Below the pieces are notes generated by a model, which was given only the letters and a program-made list of their open reading frames with translations, was not told the origin of the DNA and did no database searches. Shown here in pieces: positions 37,418-49,614 of a stretch of DNA of 62,045 nucleotides. Where the stretch lies: the NCBI GenBank assembly GCA_002270565.1, contig NQMI01000142.1, positions 56,380-118,424 of the forward strand, in the 5' to 3' direction. The number at the start of each line of letters is the position of its first letter. Position 1 is the stretch's first letter. The DNA comes from Stenocarpella maydis. Taxonomy: Eukaryota; Ascomycota; Sordariomycetes; Diaporthales; Diaporthaceae. The position numbers and the translations under genes were made by a program.

Positions 37418-37720
37418 AGGACTAAATACTTAGATTAATAACTAAAGATTTTATTCTATAAAAGCTATCTATTATAGTAACAACTATATCCTTATATATT
37501 TTAACTCTTTATCTATAATTAATAGAATCAATAGTAATCCTGTTAATCAAGTATTACTCAATAGAGTTAATAGTGATTGTATTAATTATGATAGGTCCTT
37601 AACCCTAACCATAATTATCTAGTATACTATTATTAACTTAGGTGGGAAAATGTTCTTAGGTCTCTAATATAGCTGCCTAGGGTTATCTTCTGTAGTAGTT
37701 AGTAGCTAATGAGTATATAT
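37418..37720. repeat. Repeat C, heavily mutated copy
   Basis: It aligns over its length with 34066-34370: aactaaag..tctat/tttat, aaaagctatctaat/attat, ggtccctgaccctaaccc/ggtccttaaccctaacca, cttctgcggtagtcag/cttctgtagtagttag. Changes are almost all C-to-T and G-to-A, the pattern RIP leaves on one copy of a pair. Confidence 0.75.
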
Positions 37721-37820
37721 TATAATACTATCTCCCTTTTTACTTTCTTTATCCTTAAAGGTATCCTATAAGTTATTTCTACTACTTATATATACTTAAT
37801 TTATGTCTTTTTAATTCATT

Positions 37821-38500
37821 ATGTTGGGTAGTATTATAAAATTATACTTAGTAAAGTTATTTTCTATTATTAAATATAAAACTTCTATCTTAGCTATTAT
37901 TACTTTAAGGGGAAGCATTACTCTTATGCCTTATTCTTACTGTAAAGAATATAACCTAGCTAAGGATTATAAGGTTGCTAATTTAGAGTCTACCTACTAT
38001 TAGACTTATATTTATCTTAATCTATTAAACTATAATATTTAAGGTCTTACCCTTAATTAATTAAATAAAGTTACTTAGAAGTATTACCTATTAGAAGATG
38101 AGTTAGAAACTATTAAGAAAAAGGCTTAATAGTTAAATATAAAGATCCTATATCTTTATAAGCAGAATTAGATATAGTTTATTAAGGTATTAATATAGTA
38201 AAGGAGTTATAGTGTGCTGAGAAGAAAGAGGCTAAAGCTAAGTATGCATAAATTGCTAAGCAATCTGCTAAGGCTATTTAGAGGAGTTCTATAGAGGAGG
38301 CTGGTAAAATAGTAGTGCAGGAGATATAGTTGTGCTCTAAGGGTGAAGGTGGTATTTTTAATTAGAGTTTTTTAATAAATAAGAGGATTAGTTAATCTGA
38401 ATTTATAAGTACTAGTAATGATAAGGGTATGCTTATAAGGGGCTTATTAGGTGCTTAAGATCTATTACTAGGAATAATGGTTTACATTATCTCTTGCTAA
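37821..38500 (+). pseudogene. RIP-degraded repeat ORF with lost cysteine cluster
   Basis: The plus strand opens MLGSIIKLYLVKL and runs 60 codons to the first stop, then continues in frame with stops at former CAG/CAA or TGG codons. It keeps PYSYCKEYNLAKDYKVANLE, then TYIYLNLLNYNI-GLT and an LEDELETIKKKA coiled-coil-like stretch. I recall a family of fungal repeat-associated proteins with a Cys-rich head of the type CSYC..G..CKV..LDS..C..C followed by a coiled coil. The Tyr residues here stand where that family has Cys, as TGC/TGT-to-TAC/TAT by G-to-A would give. Downstream text to about 38900 may belong to the same unit. Dead gene; the family assignment is from memory. Confidence 0.5.
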
Positions 38501-38989
38501 CTAGTTATATAGTATCTGTTTGTTTCTTGTCTTCCTTAACTAGTAACTATTAAGGTGGCTTATAGGTGTGACTAATAGCTGGGGCATTGGCTTGGGAGGA
38601 GTGACTGGTATTATTGCATTTTGTTTTCTAAGGGCGTAACTAGTAACGGTTGTTGGCTATTAGCGCCATTACTAGTCTCCTGTTAGTTGCTTCCATTGTT
38701 TCAGCTGTAATGAGAGTTGGGGTTTGTTATATAGTTTTGTTATGGCATTAGTTCGTTATGGTTTCTTATATATAGGGCTTCTAGCTGGATTTCTAGTTCC
38801 TAGGGGTTAGTTTGCTACGGACTATATATAATAACACTAGAGTTTATTATAATAGTACATCAGATTTACTACTAGTTCTCATATATTTCCACTAGAGTTA
38901 TCGCCTTTCTATTTAAAAAGGTATTTTATCATTTCTTAATATTATCTTAAATTTATAATTGTCTCTATTTCATATTCTTTATTATATTT

Positions 38990-41653
38990 ATTAAGAGTCT
39001 TAATTTACATCTTAAGTTTCATATTTTAAAGTACTAAATTTAATAGTAAAATATAAAAAACTAGGTATTATCTTATTCTTTAAGGAAATAAAAGTCTATA
39101 ATTCGTTTCTAAGAGTTTCTCTAAAATCTCAAAAGGGCTAATTTTCTTATAATTAAGTTTATTATTAGGTTGCTTAGTTTAATATTTTAGTATATAAGGT
39201 AGACTTTATCCTCCTTCTTAGGAATTAATTCTTCAATTCTTTTCCAGTTTATATATTTTATTATTTATTTTTATATGAAAGAAAGATCTCCTTAAATATC
39301 TTATTAGATTTATCTAATTTGCATTACTTTTCATTCTATTGATTCTATAGGTATGGTATCTAGTAGTGACGTATAGTATGCCTAAGGTTTATATCTATAG
39401 AATACAAAGAAAGAATAACTGTTTAGTCATGATAGAGGTTATGTTGTTATAGGCAAACTATGCGAGTAGTAGTAACTTAACCTAATTATTCTATAATTAA
39501 TTAATATAGTATTAAAGTTATTGTTCTATAACTTGGTTAATTTATTTTATCTATCTATCTATCTATAGATATACTATTATTAAGAGCTTATATTTTACTC
39601 TAAGTTATTTTATTAGTAACTTTGGGAAGTTTTATATAAAGAGCTTACCCTTATTTAATATACTTTTATACAGTATTTCATGATTGCTTATAATAATTTA
39701 TAAGAATATATACGCAAGTTCTACTGCTATACTGGCTTCCTTATATAATATAAAGTACATATACTTACTTAGTCTGCAAACCACTACTAGGATGCTATTA
39801 TATAGTACCTTAATTAAGGGTTCTTATAAGAGAGGTAGCTTAATAATAAAGTCTAGACTAATGGATAGCCATATAGTTATAGGTACTAGTAGGGGCTTTA
39901 ATTGTCCATATGGTATATATCTAAAGGCCTTGTTCTTATTACATAAGTTGCATTTACTAATAATATTTTTAACTCTCTTCCTAAGGCTAGAAATCTAGTA
40001 GTTCCTCTAAATCCTTTTAGTGGTTACTATAATGCCTTAGTGGCTAGATACTAGTTCTTTATATATTTCCTAAATTAACTTATTGTATTTATTTAGATTC
40101 AAAGAGGGTTTTTAAGTTTGGCAGTTAACTCTAATTATAGCGTTAAGTTCTTAGTTAAGGATAAGGCTTCTATCTTCCTAAGATTTAAGTACTATCCATT
40201 CTATAGATAAGTTTTTATCTTAATAGTTAAGTCTTCTGCTAAGCGCATTTACTCTAGTATTCTTAATTCTATTTATATAGATAATTTTAATATTAAACTA
40301 TAATAGAAACTTTATATATCTAGTTTATTATTTATTAAGAGTTTTAGTTATTATAAAGGTTATAAGATTCTTATAATATATATAGAGTTGAATCTATTTC
40401 TTAACTTTAATAAGGTAGTATTACTATTCTTAAAATATATATACTATTACTATAAATTCCTTATCTAGTATAGTTTATCTAGTCTCTAGTTTGTTGAATT
40501 TCTTACTAAAGTTTGCAATAATGCGTATTCTGCCTTAGTTGTCTTTCTGAGTAAGTTCTCTACATACATTATTATTTAAGGCACCTATATAGACTTTAAA
40601 TTCTCTTTTAGGGTCTGCTTCTTTTAGTATAGGGTCTTCTATAACTTTATCTTTAAGTATGTAGAAAATTATTATTCTATTTTTATTTATCTAAGTACAA
40701 GACCCTTCTTTATAAGGTTTATAAGGGGTTTTGCGATATTATTATATTATGCAATAAATTGGCTATAGAAGTTAGTATATCTAAGGAATGCTCTAATATT
40801 CTTAATATTAGTTAGTATTGGCTATTTCTTAATTACTTTAACTTTATCTTCTTATATCTTAATCTTTCCTAGTTTAATTATATTCCTAAGGTAGTTAACT
40901 TTTTAAAAGTGCTATTTACATTTTTCTAGTTCTATAAGAAGGTTTATATCTTAAAGTTTCTATAGTACCTGCTTAATATATTCCCTATAGTTCCTATGGT
41001 TCTTTAGGAAGATAAGAATATTATTAAGGTAGGTAATAATAAAGATATTCAAATATTTATATAAGATATAGTTAATTATTTCTTAAAATAAAGCTAGTAT
41101 ATTAATTAACCTAAAAAGTATAACCGTTATTTCGTATTGCCTATAGTATATTCTAAATGCTATCTTTTATTCTTCTTCTTCTTTAATTTGGATAAAATTA
41201 TACCTATACTTTAGGTTAAGTGTTATAAACCATTTTGCTCCTCTCAGTTAAAATCTAAGTTCTTTAACAAGAGAAAGGAGGTATTAGTTTTTAATTATAA
41301 TATTACTAAGTTACTAATAATCAATATATAGGTATAATTTGCTATTCTTTCCAAGTATAAAGAAGATTAGGTATCTTGCTGGTAATTATAAAGGTTTAAT
41401 AAATCCTTTCTTAAAATTTTTATTAAGGTACTCCTTAAGTACTTTAAGTTATTCCTTATTAAGTCTATAAATAGGTTTAGACTATAATACGGTTTCTAGT
41501 TTTAAGGGTATTTTATAATCCCATTATATATATTATAATAATACTATATTAAGTGTTTCCTAGAATACCTTCCTAAATTTATAATGTTCTTTTACTATTT
41601 ATACTAATGTATCTATATTTATCTCTATCTTTTCTTCTTTTAAGTAAAGGAAG
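38990..41653 (-). pseudogene. Second Ty3/gypsy pol relic, RIP-degraded
   Basis: On the minus strand the RT active-site region lies near 41007-41045. FLRYTNFYSQF, at about 40745-40785, matches the family's FLGFANFYRRF. Further 3', at about 39855-39965, the integrase zinc-binding end reads CNLCNKNKAFRYIPYGQLKPL (21 residues with its last Leu), where the family has C-x2-C-x-RNK-x7-PYG-L-PL; the two Cys survive. The order RT then IN is Ty3/gypsy. Many stops; dead. RepA copy 5 is inserted in its upstream part, and similar text resumes after it near 42195-42320. Confidence 0.8.
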
Positions 41654-42193
41654 TGTTAAACGGAACCGCTCAGCAAGGAGTTACCCTAGACTTCGTGCAA
41701 GGAGTTACCCTAGACTTTTTAGCAAGGAGTTACCCTAGACTTGCGAGTCAGGCGATTTTCGCTAAGTACGCCCAGTGCGTGCGTGACGCAAGATGAGTTT
41801 GGTGGCCGTGAGTCGATTATTTTAGCCTGCATTTGCACCTTAATTTAGACCTCTGCATTACCCTTATTTCTTACCCAAAAGTATATAACTTATTGCATTA
41901 GATAGCTTGATTTCTGAAGTTTATATGTACTTAATTTGGGTATTGCTAGGGCTATGGTTGGCTGGTTGCTTGGAACCAAAGATGGTGTGTTGGAAGGGCG
42001 AATTTTCCGGCATTTGCAAATTTGCACCAGAGCCTACCGCAGCATGCCCAGGGGTGAGACAACGTCAGAGGGTATATAAGGAGGGCTTACAGAAGCCCAA
42101 CTTAATTCAATACAAAGTTGTCCAGACCATTATCAATCGTCCCAATTCGCCTCAGAGCACCATACTGCGACCCTGCCGAAACACACACACGCT
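41654..42193 (+). mobile_element. RepA dispersed repeat, copy 5, 3' end cut by a gap
   Basis: Starts TGTTAAACGG, has three 24-bp units and ends at cacacacacgct, where an N replaces the last 35 or so bases. It carries several G-to-A changes at CpG or nearby sites (gcatgccc for gcgtgccc, acaacgtcag for acgacgtcgg), a light RIP-like load. It sits inside the second gypsy relic. Confidence 0.8.
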
Positions 42194-42194
42194 N
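42194..42194. other. Single-N assembly gap
   Basis: One N inside the 3' end of RepA copy 5; the expected final bases of the repeat are missing. Confidence 0.85.
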
Positions 42195-42311
42195 TCCTCC
42201 TTCTAATACTATAAGATTCAATCTCTATTAATAATGCTTAATAATACAAAGTTATCTTAAGTGCTACTATCTAATAGTATACTATATGTTTTCCTATTGA
42301 TTTCTGCTTCT

Positions 42312-42440
42312 AGAATAATATATATATAGCTTTTAATTACTATTCTTATATTACTTAGAATGATTTCCTCTTAAATTCTCCTTAAATATAAACCTGCTTA
42401 CTAGGTTTATTAGCTAAGAATTAGCTGTAATTATTATATC
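42312..42440. repeat. Second copy of the LTR-like segment
   Basis: It matches about 35262-35391: tagctttt-attactatt, aaatataaacc, aggtttattagctaagaa-tagct. Divergence is mainly C/T and G/A. With the other copy it brackets the second gypsy relic. Confidence 0.6.
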
Positions 42441-45400
42441 TATTATGTTTTCTAGTCATTACCTTATAAAGCTAAATTTTAACTATAATTTATCTAAGTA
42501 AGAGATAGCTTATCTTATACAGGCAGTTAATTACCTATATATTTTTATTCTTTCTAACTATTATAAGCTGCTTATTATACTTATATATTATAAGACTATT
42601 TAAAGAATTATAAATAATACTTACTTTAGTATCTCTTTTATAGATTACGCTAATTATCACATACTTAATGCTTTAATTTATTTATTATAATACTAATTTA
42701 AGGTTTATTATCTTACTAGTAAGCTTAACTTTATTTTGGATGCCTTATATTAATTAGATATTAAAAGTAATAAAGCTATATGCTAGCAAGATAGTCCTAA
42801 TATATTAATTATAATACTAGATAGTTTATAAGAATATACTTATAACTTAGTAGATAATACGAATTTAGTAAGTATAATTCATATATAATTTATTTAGGAA
42901 TATAAAGGTAATATTATTTATACTAAAATCATTGAATCTTTAGTTATACTTAATTCTAGTAATATTAAGCCTGCTATTAGTTGGTATAATAAGGATATTA
43001 TCTCTTTTTTAAAGCCTAGCTACTTATTTATACTAATAAATAGTTGCTATATAATATTAATTAGGAAAGTATTAAGTAATTAATAATATTATATCCTCTT
43101 ATAATGAATTTCTCATATAATATATATGATAATGAATGCTATTTTAGTACAGATTATATAATATATATCTTAGATAGAGTTTATTAGTAAAAGAAGAATT
43201 ACTTTATAATTACTTACTCATACTACTATTAGTAATATAATGCTTAAAAAAGGAAATTTAGCAGCCTATTAGTAGATTTATAATAATACATATATATACA
43301 GCCTTCAGAATTTATATATATATATATAATTCTAACTAATAAGAGTATTAAATAATTAAGAAATAGTATAATAAATATAAAACAAATATCATTATATAAA
43401 GCAAAGTTTTTTAATTTATATTATAAATTTCATTGATAATTATTTAAATTTCTATATAATATAAATTTCAATATATTAGGTTTCAAAAAAATAAGCTAAA
43501 AAGATTGAAGTTTTAAATTTATAGTATTAAAGTAGTTATAATTAGCTGAGATATAATAAAAAATATAAAGATTATAGTATTTTAACTCCTAAATTTATTC
43601 TATAGAATAATCTTTATACAAGATTCATTATATAACTAGTTTCTTTCTTAGTATTACTAATATATAGAAATCTATGTATATATATATAGAGGAAAATCTA
43701 GTATATATATATATTTATATATACCATAATTTATAACTCTGGTTATTAGTAATCTTTAACTCATTTAAATACTAAAATAATTAATATATATAACATTGCT
43801 AGACTTTATTATTAATCTTCTTAAAGTATTATTAATTAGTACCCTACAGTAATTAAAGAACTTTATTATCTATAATTTACTTATACTTATTACTTATAAA
43901 ACTTTTAAGCATATACTGCTAATTCTTAATTATACTAAATACTTAAAAAAATAATAGGATATAGTATTAAGTTAATAGCTACTACTAAGCAACTAGTCTT
44001 ACTCTAGATTAATTATCGCTAATTAAGATACTAAGTTTACTTCTTGCTTCTAAATAGGAATATAAAAGAGCTTTAGTACTTAACTGCTTATAATTACTGC
44101 TTATTACCTATGATTTAATAGTATTTTTAAATATAAGAACTGAGATATAAAGGTAGTAATTTACTATTATATAGCTAAATATCGTAATAAACTCTAAATA
44201 TATATACTACCTACTTTATAATAAAGCTTAAATAAAGCTTATTAATATTCCATTAATATTAATCCTTATAAGTTTTAATTTAGGTTTAAGATCCCTTTCC
44301 TATCTTCTTATCTTACTAAGGTTACTTAAAAGCTATTAGATAGTTAATTTATATGAGAGTATATTTATTATATTACATAGTTAATAATCAATATTATTAC
44401 TTTAGAATTTAAGTAACTATATAATACTAAGTATTAATAAAAGGAGTTTAAAATTGATAATAAGATCTAGCTATATATAAATAAAGCTTATAAGCTATTA
44501 TTTTATTGGAATACTAAGGTATAATCCTTATATAAGGACTTATTTACTATAATATAAAAGGTATTTTTATAAGCTTATAAGTTAAACTTTAAGATTAAAG
44601 ATTATAATACTAATATATAGGGATACCTAATAATTAACATTAGTACTTAAGTAGATATACTATTTATAATAACCCCTTTAGATAATTGCTTCTTAAACCT
44701 AGTTTAATCTATTATAAGGAAGCTAATAACTCTACTAAAGGCAACTTATATAAGGTAGAGTATATTATTAATAAGAAGATAAAGTAATACAGTAAAGGTA
44801 ATATATTATAATACTTAATTTATTAAAAGGATTAGTCTGCTTAATATATAGATAGATATTACTTACTAAGTTGGCTAATTATATAGAATTAGTAGATGCA
44901 TATAAAGTTATATACCTTAATACTAAAGGAGTTATTAATAATCTAGCCCGGACTAAAGAAATAAAAAAGGGCTTATTAAAGGTAAAGTTAGTACTATTAC
45001 TATAAGTTTATTAATTATAATAACTTAGTAGGTATAAGCAATAAGGACATTATACTTCTTTTATATACCAGTACTTATAGTAGTTGTATAGGGGACCATT
45101 GCTTAGTTAGCCACAGGCACCTACTTGAATACTACTCAATAGCCCACAATAGCTAGAAACAATCAACCGCATATCTACCATTTAACTGCACCCCAAGGTG
45201 ACTCCCACATTTATAAATCTTTATTCTTATTTTATAATAAATAGATAATATTTTATTAGTAGATATAAAGGTAGCTGTATTGCTTTCTGCCCCTTTATCC
45301 CTGATAATTAAAGGCTGGAATTATCTTTTTCAGCTTTTATTCATAATGCCTAATCATTTTAGAGTGCTAGCAGGTTGTATCTCAACGCACCTAGTAGATA

Positions 45401-45500
45401 TAAGTCCACTCTTAGACAAATCAATAGCTCCAAGATCCACGGAGATGGCTACTGGATTTTATGGGATTACAACCAGCACGAATGTATATCTTTTGCGTGT
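42441..45500. other. AT-rich repeat remnants, possible chromodomain-like trace
   Basis: Heavily decayed DNA. On the plus strand near 44735-44905 a former frame reads YKVEYIINKKIK, then about 15 residues on YLIY, then RYYLLSWL. This faintly recalls the chromodomain at the end of some gypsy integrases (VE.ILD.R...QYLVKW.GY...WEP). The rest is unassigned. From 45060 on, composition rises towards the PP2C islet. Confidence 0.35.
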
Positions 45501-45792
45501 GCTATAATATATTGTACTTATATCGGCTGCCCAGGTGTGCAACCCACTAGCAGTACTCCTCCCGCCTAATGCTCATGAGACAGAGACAAGGGCCGTCTTT
45601 ATGACTCATTTGTAGAACCTTAGAGATTATCGTAACCAGGGACAGAATTAAGAAGAAGAAAAACTCGCTGGCTGAAAGAAATTCAGGGGGCCTGCTCTGG
45701 GCGGCCACAATAACGCGGTCCGTACGAAGGTACCAGAAATCTGAAGAAGTAATATAATCCTCTCATTTCAGCAAATTCCTCTTGAGCAAGAC

Positions 45793-47224
45793 TCAATCAA
45801 ACCCGAAGAACAGAACCTGTACCGTGGTGTCATCGTGCGCATCGTCCTTGTGTGGCTCCAGCACTCCCAGGAGCGTGCAGAACTGCTCCCTCCTCTTGCC
45901 CCCCAGCGCGTTTCTCGTGAGGTGTGTGGCGGCGTTGTTGTCCTCAACTACAAAATCTTCATGCCGGCATTTCCAGTCCCATGCGGCCGATACCCGCGTC
46001 TCGGGCTCCTCATCCCCCAAGGAGGCTGGAGTGGACTCGGCGAACTCAGGCTGCCCGGTCTCTTTTTGGGCTCTGGGGTCTTTCAGCCTGCCTTCCTGTA
46101 GCCACAGCTGCAGGCAGTCGATCGTGAGCTCAAGAGACAAGGTATCCCATAAACCGTCTGTGGTATTCGTGTGTAAGTCTCGCTGTTAGTTTAACAGATT
46201 TCAGGGGGGACCGCCTACCAGTTGCGAGCACGGCAAAATCACCATTCTTGACGACCGTGGTGCTGATCTCAGGTTCCGCGCTGAGGTACGGCGGCGTCTT
46301 CGCATTCGGGCGGCCAGGATGCGCGTAGAACTTCTTGCTAGCCTCCGTGATGGCTTTCTCGGGCCATTTCCACCTGTGGTCCCCGAACGCCCTGGTCACT
46401 GGCAGGCCGAGGAGCCGCCTTCCGTCGGCGGTGAGCAGGTCCGAGTCCGGCTCACCCGGGTGCCGCTCGTGGATGAGAGCGAGCTCGTCCGGGCGGTCTG
46501 GCGTCTGCGGCGTTGAGAGCGGGACTGCTATCCACGTCGCCGCCTGGGCCGACGAGGCGTCGTCCGGGCTTCCCGAGGTCTTCTGGCCCAGAACAGCCCG
46601 TGAGTCCCCAACAGATGCGACGCGGAGGGTGGAAGTTGCTGGATCGTAGATGGCGAGGATGGCCATGGAGCCCGAGATTGCCGGGGCGATGTCTGCGATA
46701 ACCTCTGCGCGCTTGCGGGTCCCCGCGCTGGTCGCGGCCTCCAGTGCGCCCTTGACGATATCATCGTCGAGCCTGGTGAAGCCGTCCTTGATGGCCTTGT
46801 TGATGCTGGCAGAATCGTTCATGTCCGCCTGCTTCAGTTCTCGCGCCACGTAAGAGACGAGCGCTTGGCTGAGCACAGTCGAAGTCTGGTAGCCACTAGT
46901 GGATTCGTCAACAGCTTGAGATTATTATCCCCTTTTGTTCAGAAATGCCAGTGGAGAGGAAACTCACGCATGGCCATCAAAGACTCCCCAGAAGTGCCAC
47001 GACGTCCCCGAGCCAACGTCGGCGGTCTCGTAGGTGTAGTTATCCTGGCATGGGCTGGTCGCTTCCAGCCTCAGCGTGTCGAACCGAATAATTGGGACAG
47101 GACCATCCACACCGGGGTCCTGGGTGAGCTCGCTCCTGCGCAAGACCTTGTTTGCCTCCTCCAGGTCAAGAATTGGGTAATTCCTTCTCTGCCACTCCAG
47201 TCCGTGGTAGCCATCTTCAAACAT
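45793..47224 (-). CDS. PP2C-family Ser/Thr phosphatase, 432 aa, three exons (PDH-phosphatase-like)
   Basis: Exons 46968-47224, 46219-46895 and 45793-46157. Introns are 72 bp (GTGAGT..TAG) and 61 bp (GTAGGC..CAG). The joined frame is 1,299 nt. The start is the first ATG after a TATA-like box. PP2C motifs are in order: GVFDGH (80-85, metal-binding Asp83), GSMAILAIYD near 161, SVGDSRAVLG (Asp183), LATDGLWDTL (about 309-318, split by intron 2) and DDTTV (420-424). The N-terminal ILDLEEANKVLRRSE with a following IIRFDTLRLE matches the lead-in of mitochondrial pyruvate dehydrogenase phosphatases (yeast Ptc5/Ptc6, human PDP). The known role of that group is reactivation of PDH E1alpha, and substrate here is inferred only. 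No clear mitochondrial presequence is visible, unlike most of that group. The gene stands alone in a 2-kb GC islet between AT-rich blocks. Confidence 0.92.
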
Positions 47225-47328
47225 GGTCGTTTCAGCAAGCAAAATTTGGACCTGTTTTGATTTGTTGGTGGTTTGCGGTTTCCCGTGGGTGTGGAAGAGG
47301 CCAAATGCAGATGTCGTGTGGTAGGGAG

Positions 47329-47339
47329 TTATATAAATA
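47329..47339 (-). promoter_or_regulatory. TATA-like box of the PP2C gene
   Basis: On the minus strand TATTTATATAA lies about 105-115 bases before the chosen ATG, and no other ATG stands between them. This supports 47224 as the start. Not proven functional. Confidence 0.5.
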
Positions 47340-48205
47340 TGCTGTTCTGTCGGTCCTCAAAACGCTTGTCTCTGCAATGGTACACTTTTTCGAGTGAAGT
47401 AGTCATCTACTCCGTACTCCGGACTCCGTACTCCGTACTCGTAAGCACATTAGCCCCGGAAGCCCAGGTTGCAGCTCAAACGTGGGTCTCTCTTGCCCGC
47501 ATAGTATTTTTTCGTGGATAACAGCCCTCTAAATGGGCAGCATCGCACGAAACCAAGGACGTTATTTTCAGTAGACACTAGTTTGCTGATCACGCGAGCA
47601 AATAATCCTTATCGTGCGGTGGCTGTGCTGATCCTGCTAGGAGCAGCTAGTTTACTTCTGCTATATAAAGTTTCTTAATGCTAGCACTTTAATTAGACAT
47701 TTAAAGGGTTTGGGAAAGAGGGGCAGATAGGTGTTTAGCGCTGTTCAGGTTAATCCCATCACGAATACTGCTCTAGTATATTACTAAAAGTTACTAAAAA
47801 ACGTTACTAACCTATATATATTAGATAATATATATTTCCTAATAATTGCTAATTGTATTAATAATTCTTTTTAATAATAAGCTGTTTAAAGAATAAATAA
47901 TTATAATACTATAAAAGTATAATTATTGTTTATATATTACAACTTATCTAATTAAAGAACCTTGCTAATTAATCAATTTACTAATAAGTTTTAATAATAT
48001 ATAAAAACTCTATTATCATAATATAATTTATTAAAAAATAGCCAGATATTAAATATAGCTATTTTGACTTTTTATATAAAAATATTTATATTAACTTTAC
48101 TAAACCCTTAAACTGAGCTTAAAATAAATGTAAATTTTAGGATAGTCTAAACTTTATATGCTTTAATTATCTTTTTTTAGAAAGTTTTTATATAAGCTAT
48201 AACAT
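47340..48205. other. PP2C upstream flank passing into AT-rich DNA
   Basis: 47340-47640 is GC-balanced with ctccgtactccg repeats at 47411-47440, probably the promoter region. After about 47700 the DNA becomes AT-rich with no gene seen. Confidence 0.6.
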
Positions 48206-48461
48206 AGGGTACCAGGAAGTAGCTGGGACTAGGAAGTAGCTAGTTTTCAGTAAATTCATTAACTTTAGGCTACCCTAGTACTAACCTAAGGCTAAATAAG
48301 TAATAAACGTTAGTACTAATTAGTATTACCTATACTTAGTTATTTTAATTTAATTAGTTTAATAAATTTAAAGTAGCTAAGGTAAGTATAATGCTAGTTT
48401 AAAGTAGATAACTTTTAGTAGGAAAAGTATACTTTATATTAAAAAATACTAACTTTACTCT
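48206..48461 (+). repeat. RepB copy, 3' end cut by the 10-N gap
   Basis: Starts agggtaccaggaagtagctg, followed by gttttcagtaaattcattaa, ctttaggctaccctagta and the RepB tail to actttactct, where the gap begins. C/T differences to 58881-59138. Confidence 0.85.
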
Positions 48462-48471
48462 NNNNNNNNNN
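48462..48471. other. Assembly gap of 10 N
   Basis: Ten undetermined bases at the end of a RepB copy; the true size is unknown. Confidence 0.9.
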
Positions 48472-49547
48472 TATATTATTATATAATATTAATAAGAGAT
48501 TACTTATATTTTGTATATTTTTAAGTATTATTGAAAATCTTTAAACATCTTAATCAATAATTTATTTAATAAGTGTTTACATTTTAATTAAATGAAGTTT
48601 TTTCATCTTTTATAATATATAACTCTTTATAGCTTTATTATTATATTATTATATTATTATATCATTATATATAAATATACAATCAAATTTATAATCAAAT
48701 TTATTAATTATTAAATAAGGGTTTTAAACTTTATTCTTCTTTTTATATAGCTATATATTAAATCAATATTTCGAACTCTAACTCTTTATATAATAAATTA
48801 ACAAATATAATGATATTATTATAAAATAACATTAAGATTTAAATAAGCTTTCAAATTATATATATTTACATATATATACATATATATTAAATATTATTAA
48901 TATATATATCTGAATTAAAGAAGACAGAAATTAAAAAGTGTATTTCCTTCCTAGTATAATCTACTTATTAGTAAACTATATTAAGGAATATTAAAGATTT
49001 TAATTATTATAGCTATATTAATAAGTTTTATATTATTTATTTTAGATTTCTAAGTAGCTTAAATAGCTAAGATTAATTTATTTTCTTAAGATATAGGATA
49101 TATTATATAGATAGCCTCTCTAAAGCCCATAAGAGCCATTCTTTTAAAACATTAAATGAGAAATAAGGACAAAAAAAGAGAGATTTAATTCCAGTAGGTA
49201 TTTAACCATAGCTTTAAGGAGGCAGCAAAGGCATCTCGCCCTCACTCACTCACTCCGCTTGCTCACTCAGGCAAGCCACCTTTACCGTAAATAGTTATAA
49301 TAGAATTTTAATAATAGGACTTTTGATACTATAGGAAATTAAACCAGAAACCTAAAGATAAAGGGCATTCCATAAGAATATATAATTACTATAAAACTAT
49401 ATTATAATATATATTATTTAGTATATTAAAAAGATAATTATATAACTATATAAATTCTCCACTTCTTCCTTTACTTCTTCCTTTACTTCTTCCTTACTTC
49501 TTTCTTCTTATTGATTTCTTTATTTATATCTTTACTTATTTCGCTAT

Positions 49548-49614
<67 letters not shown>

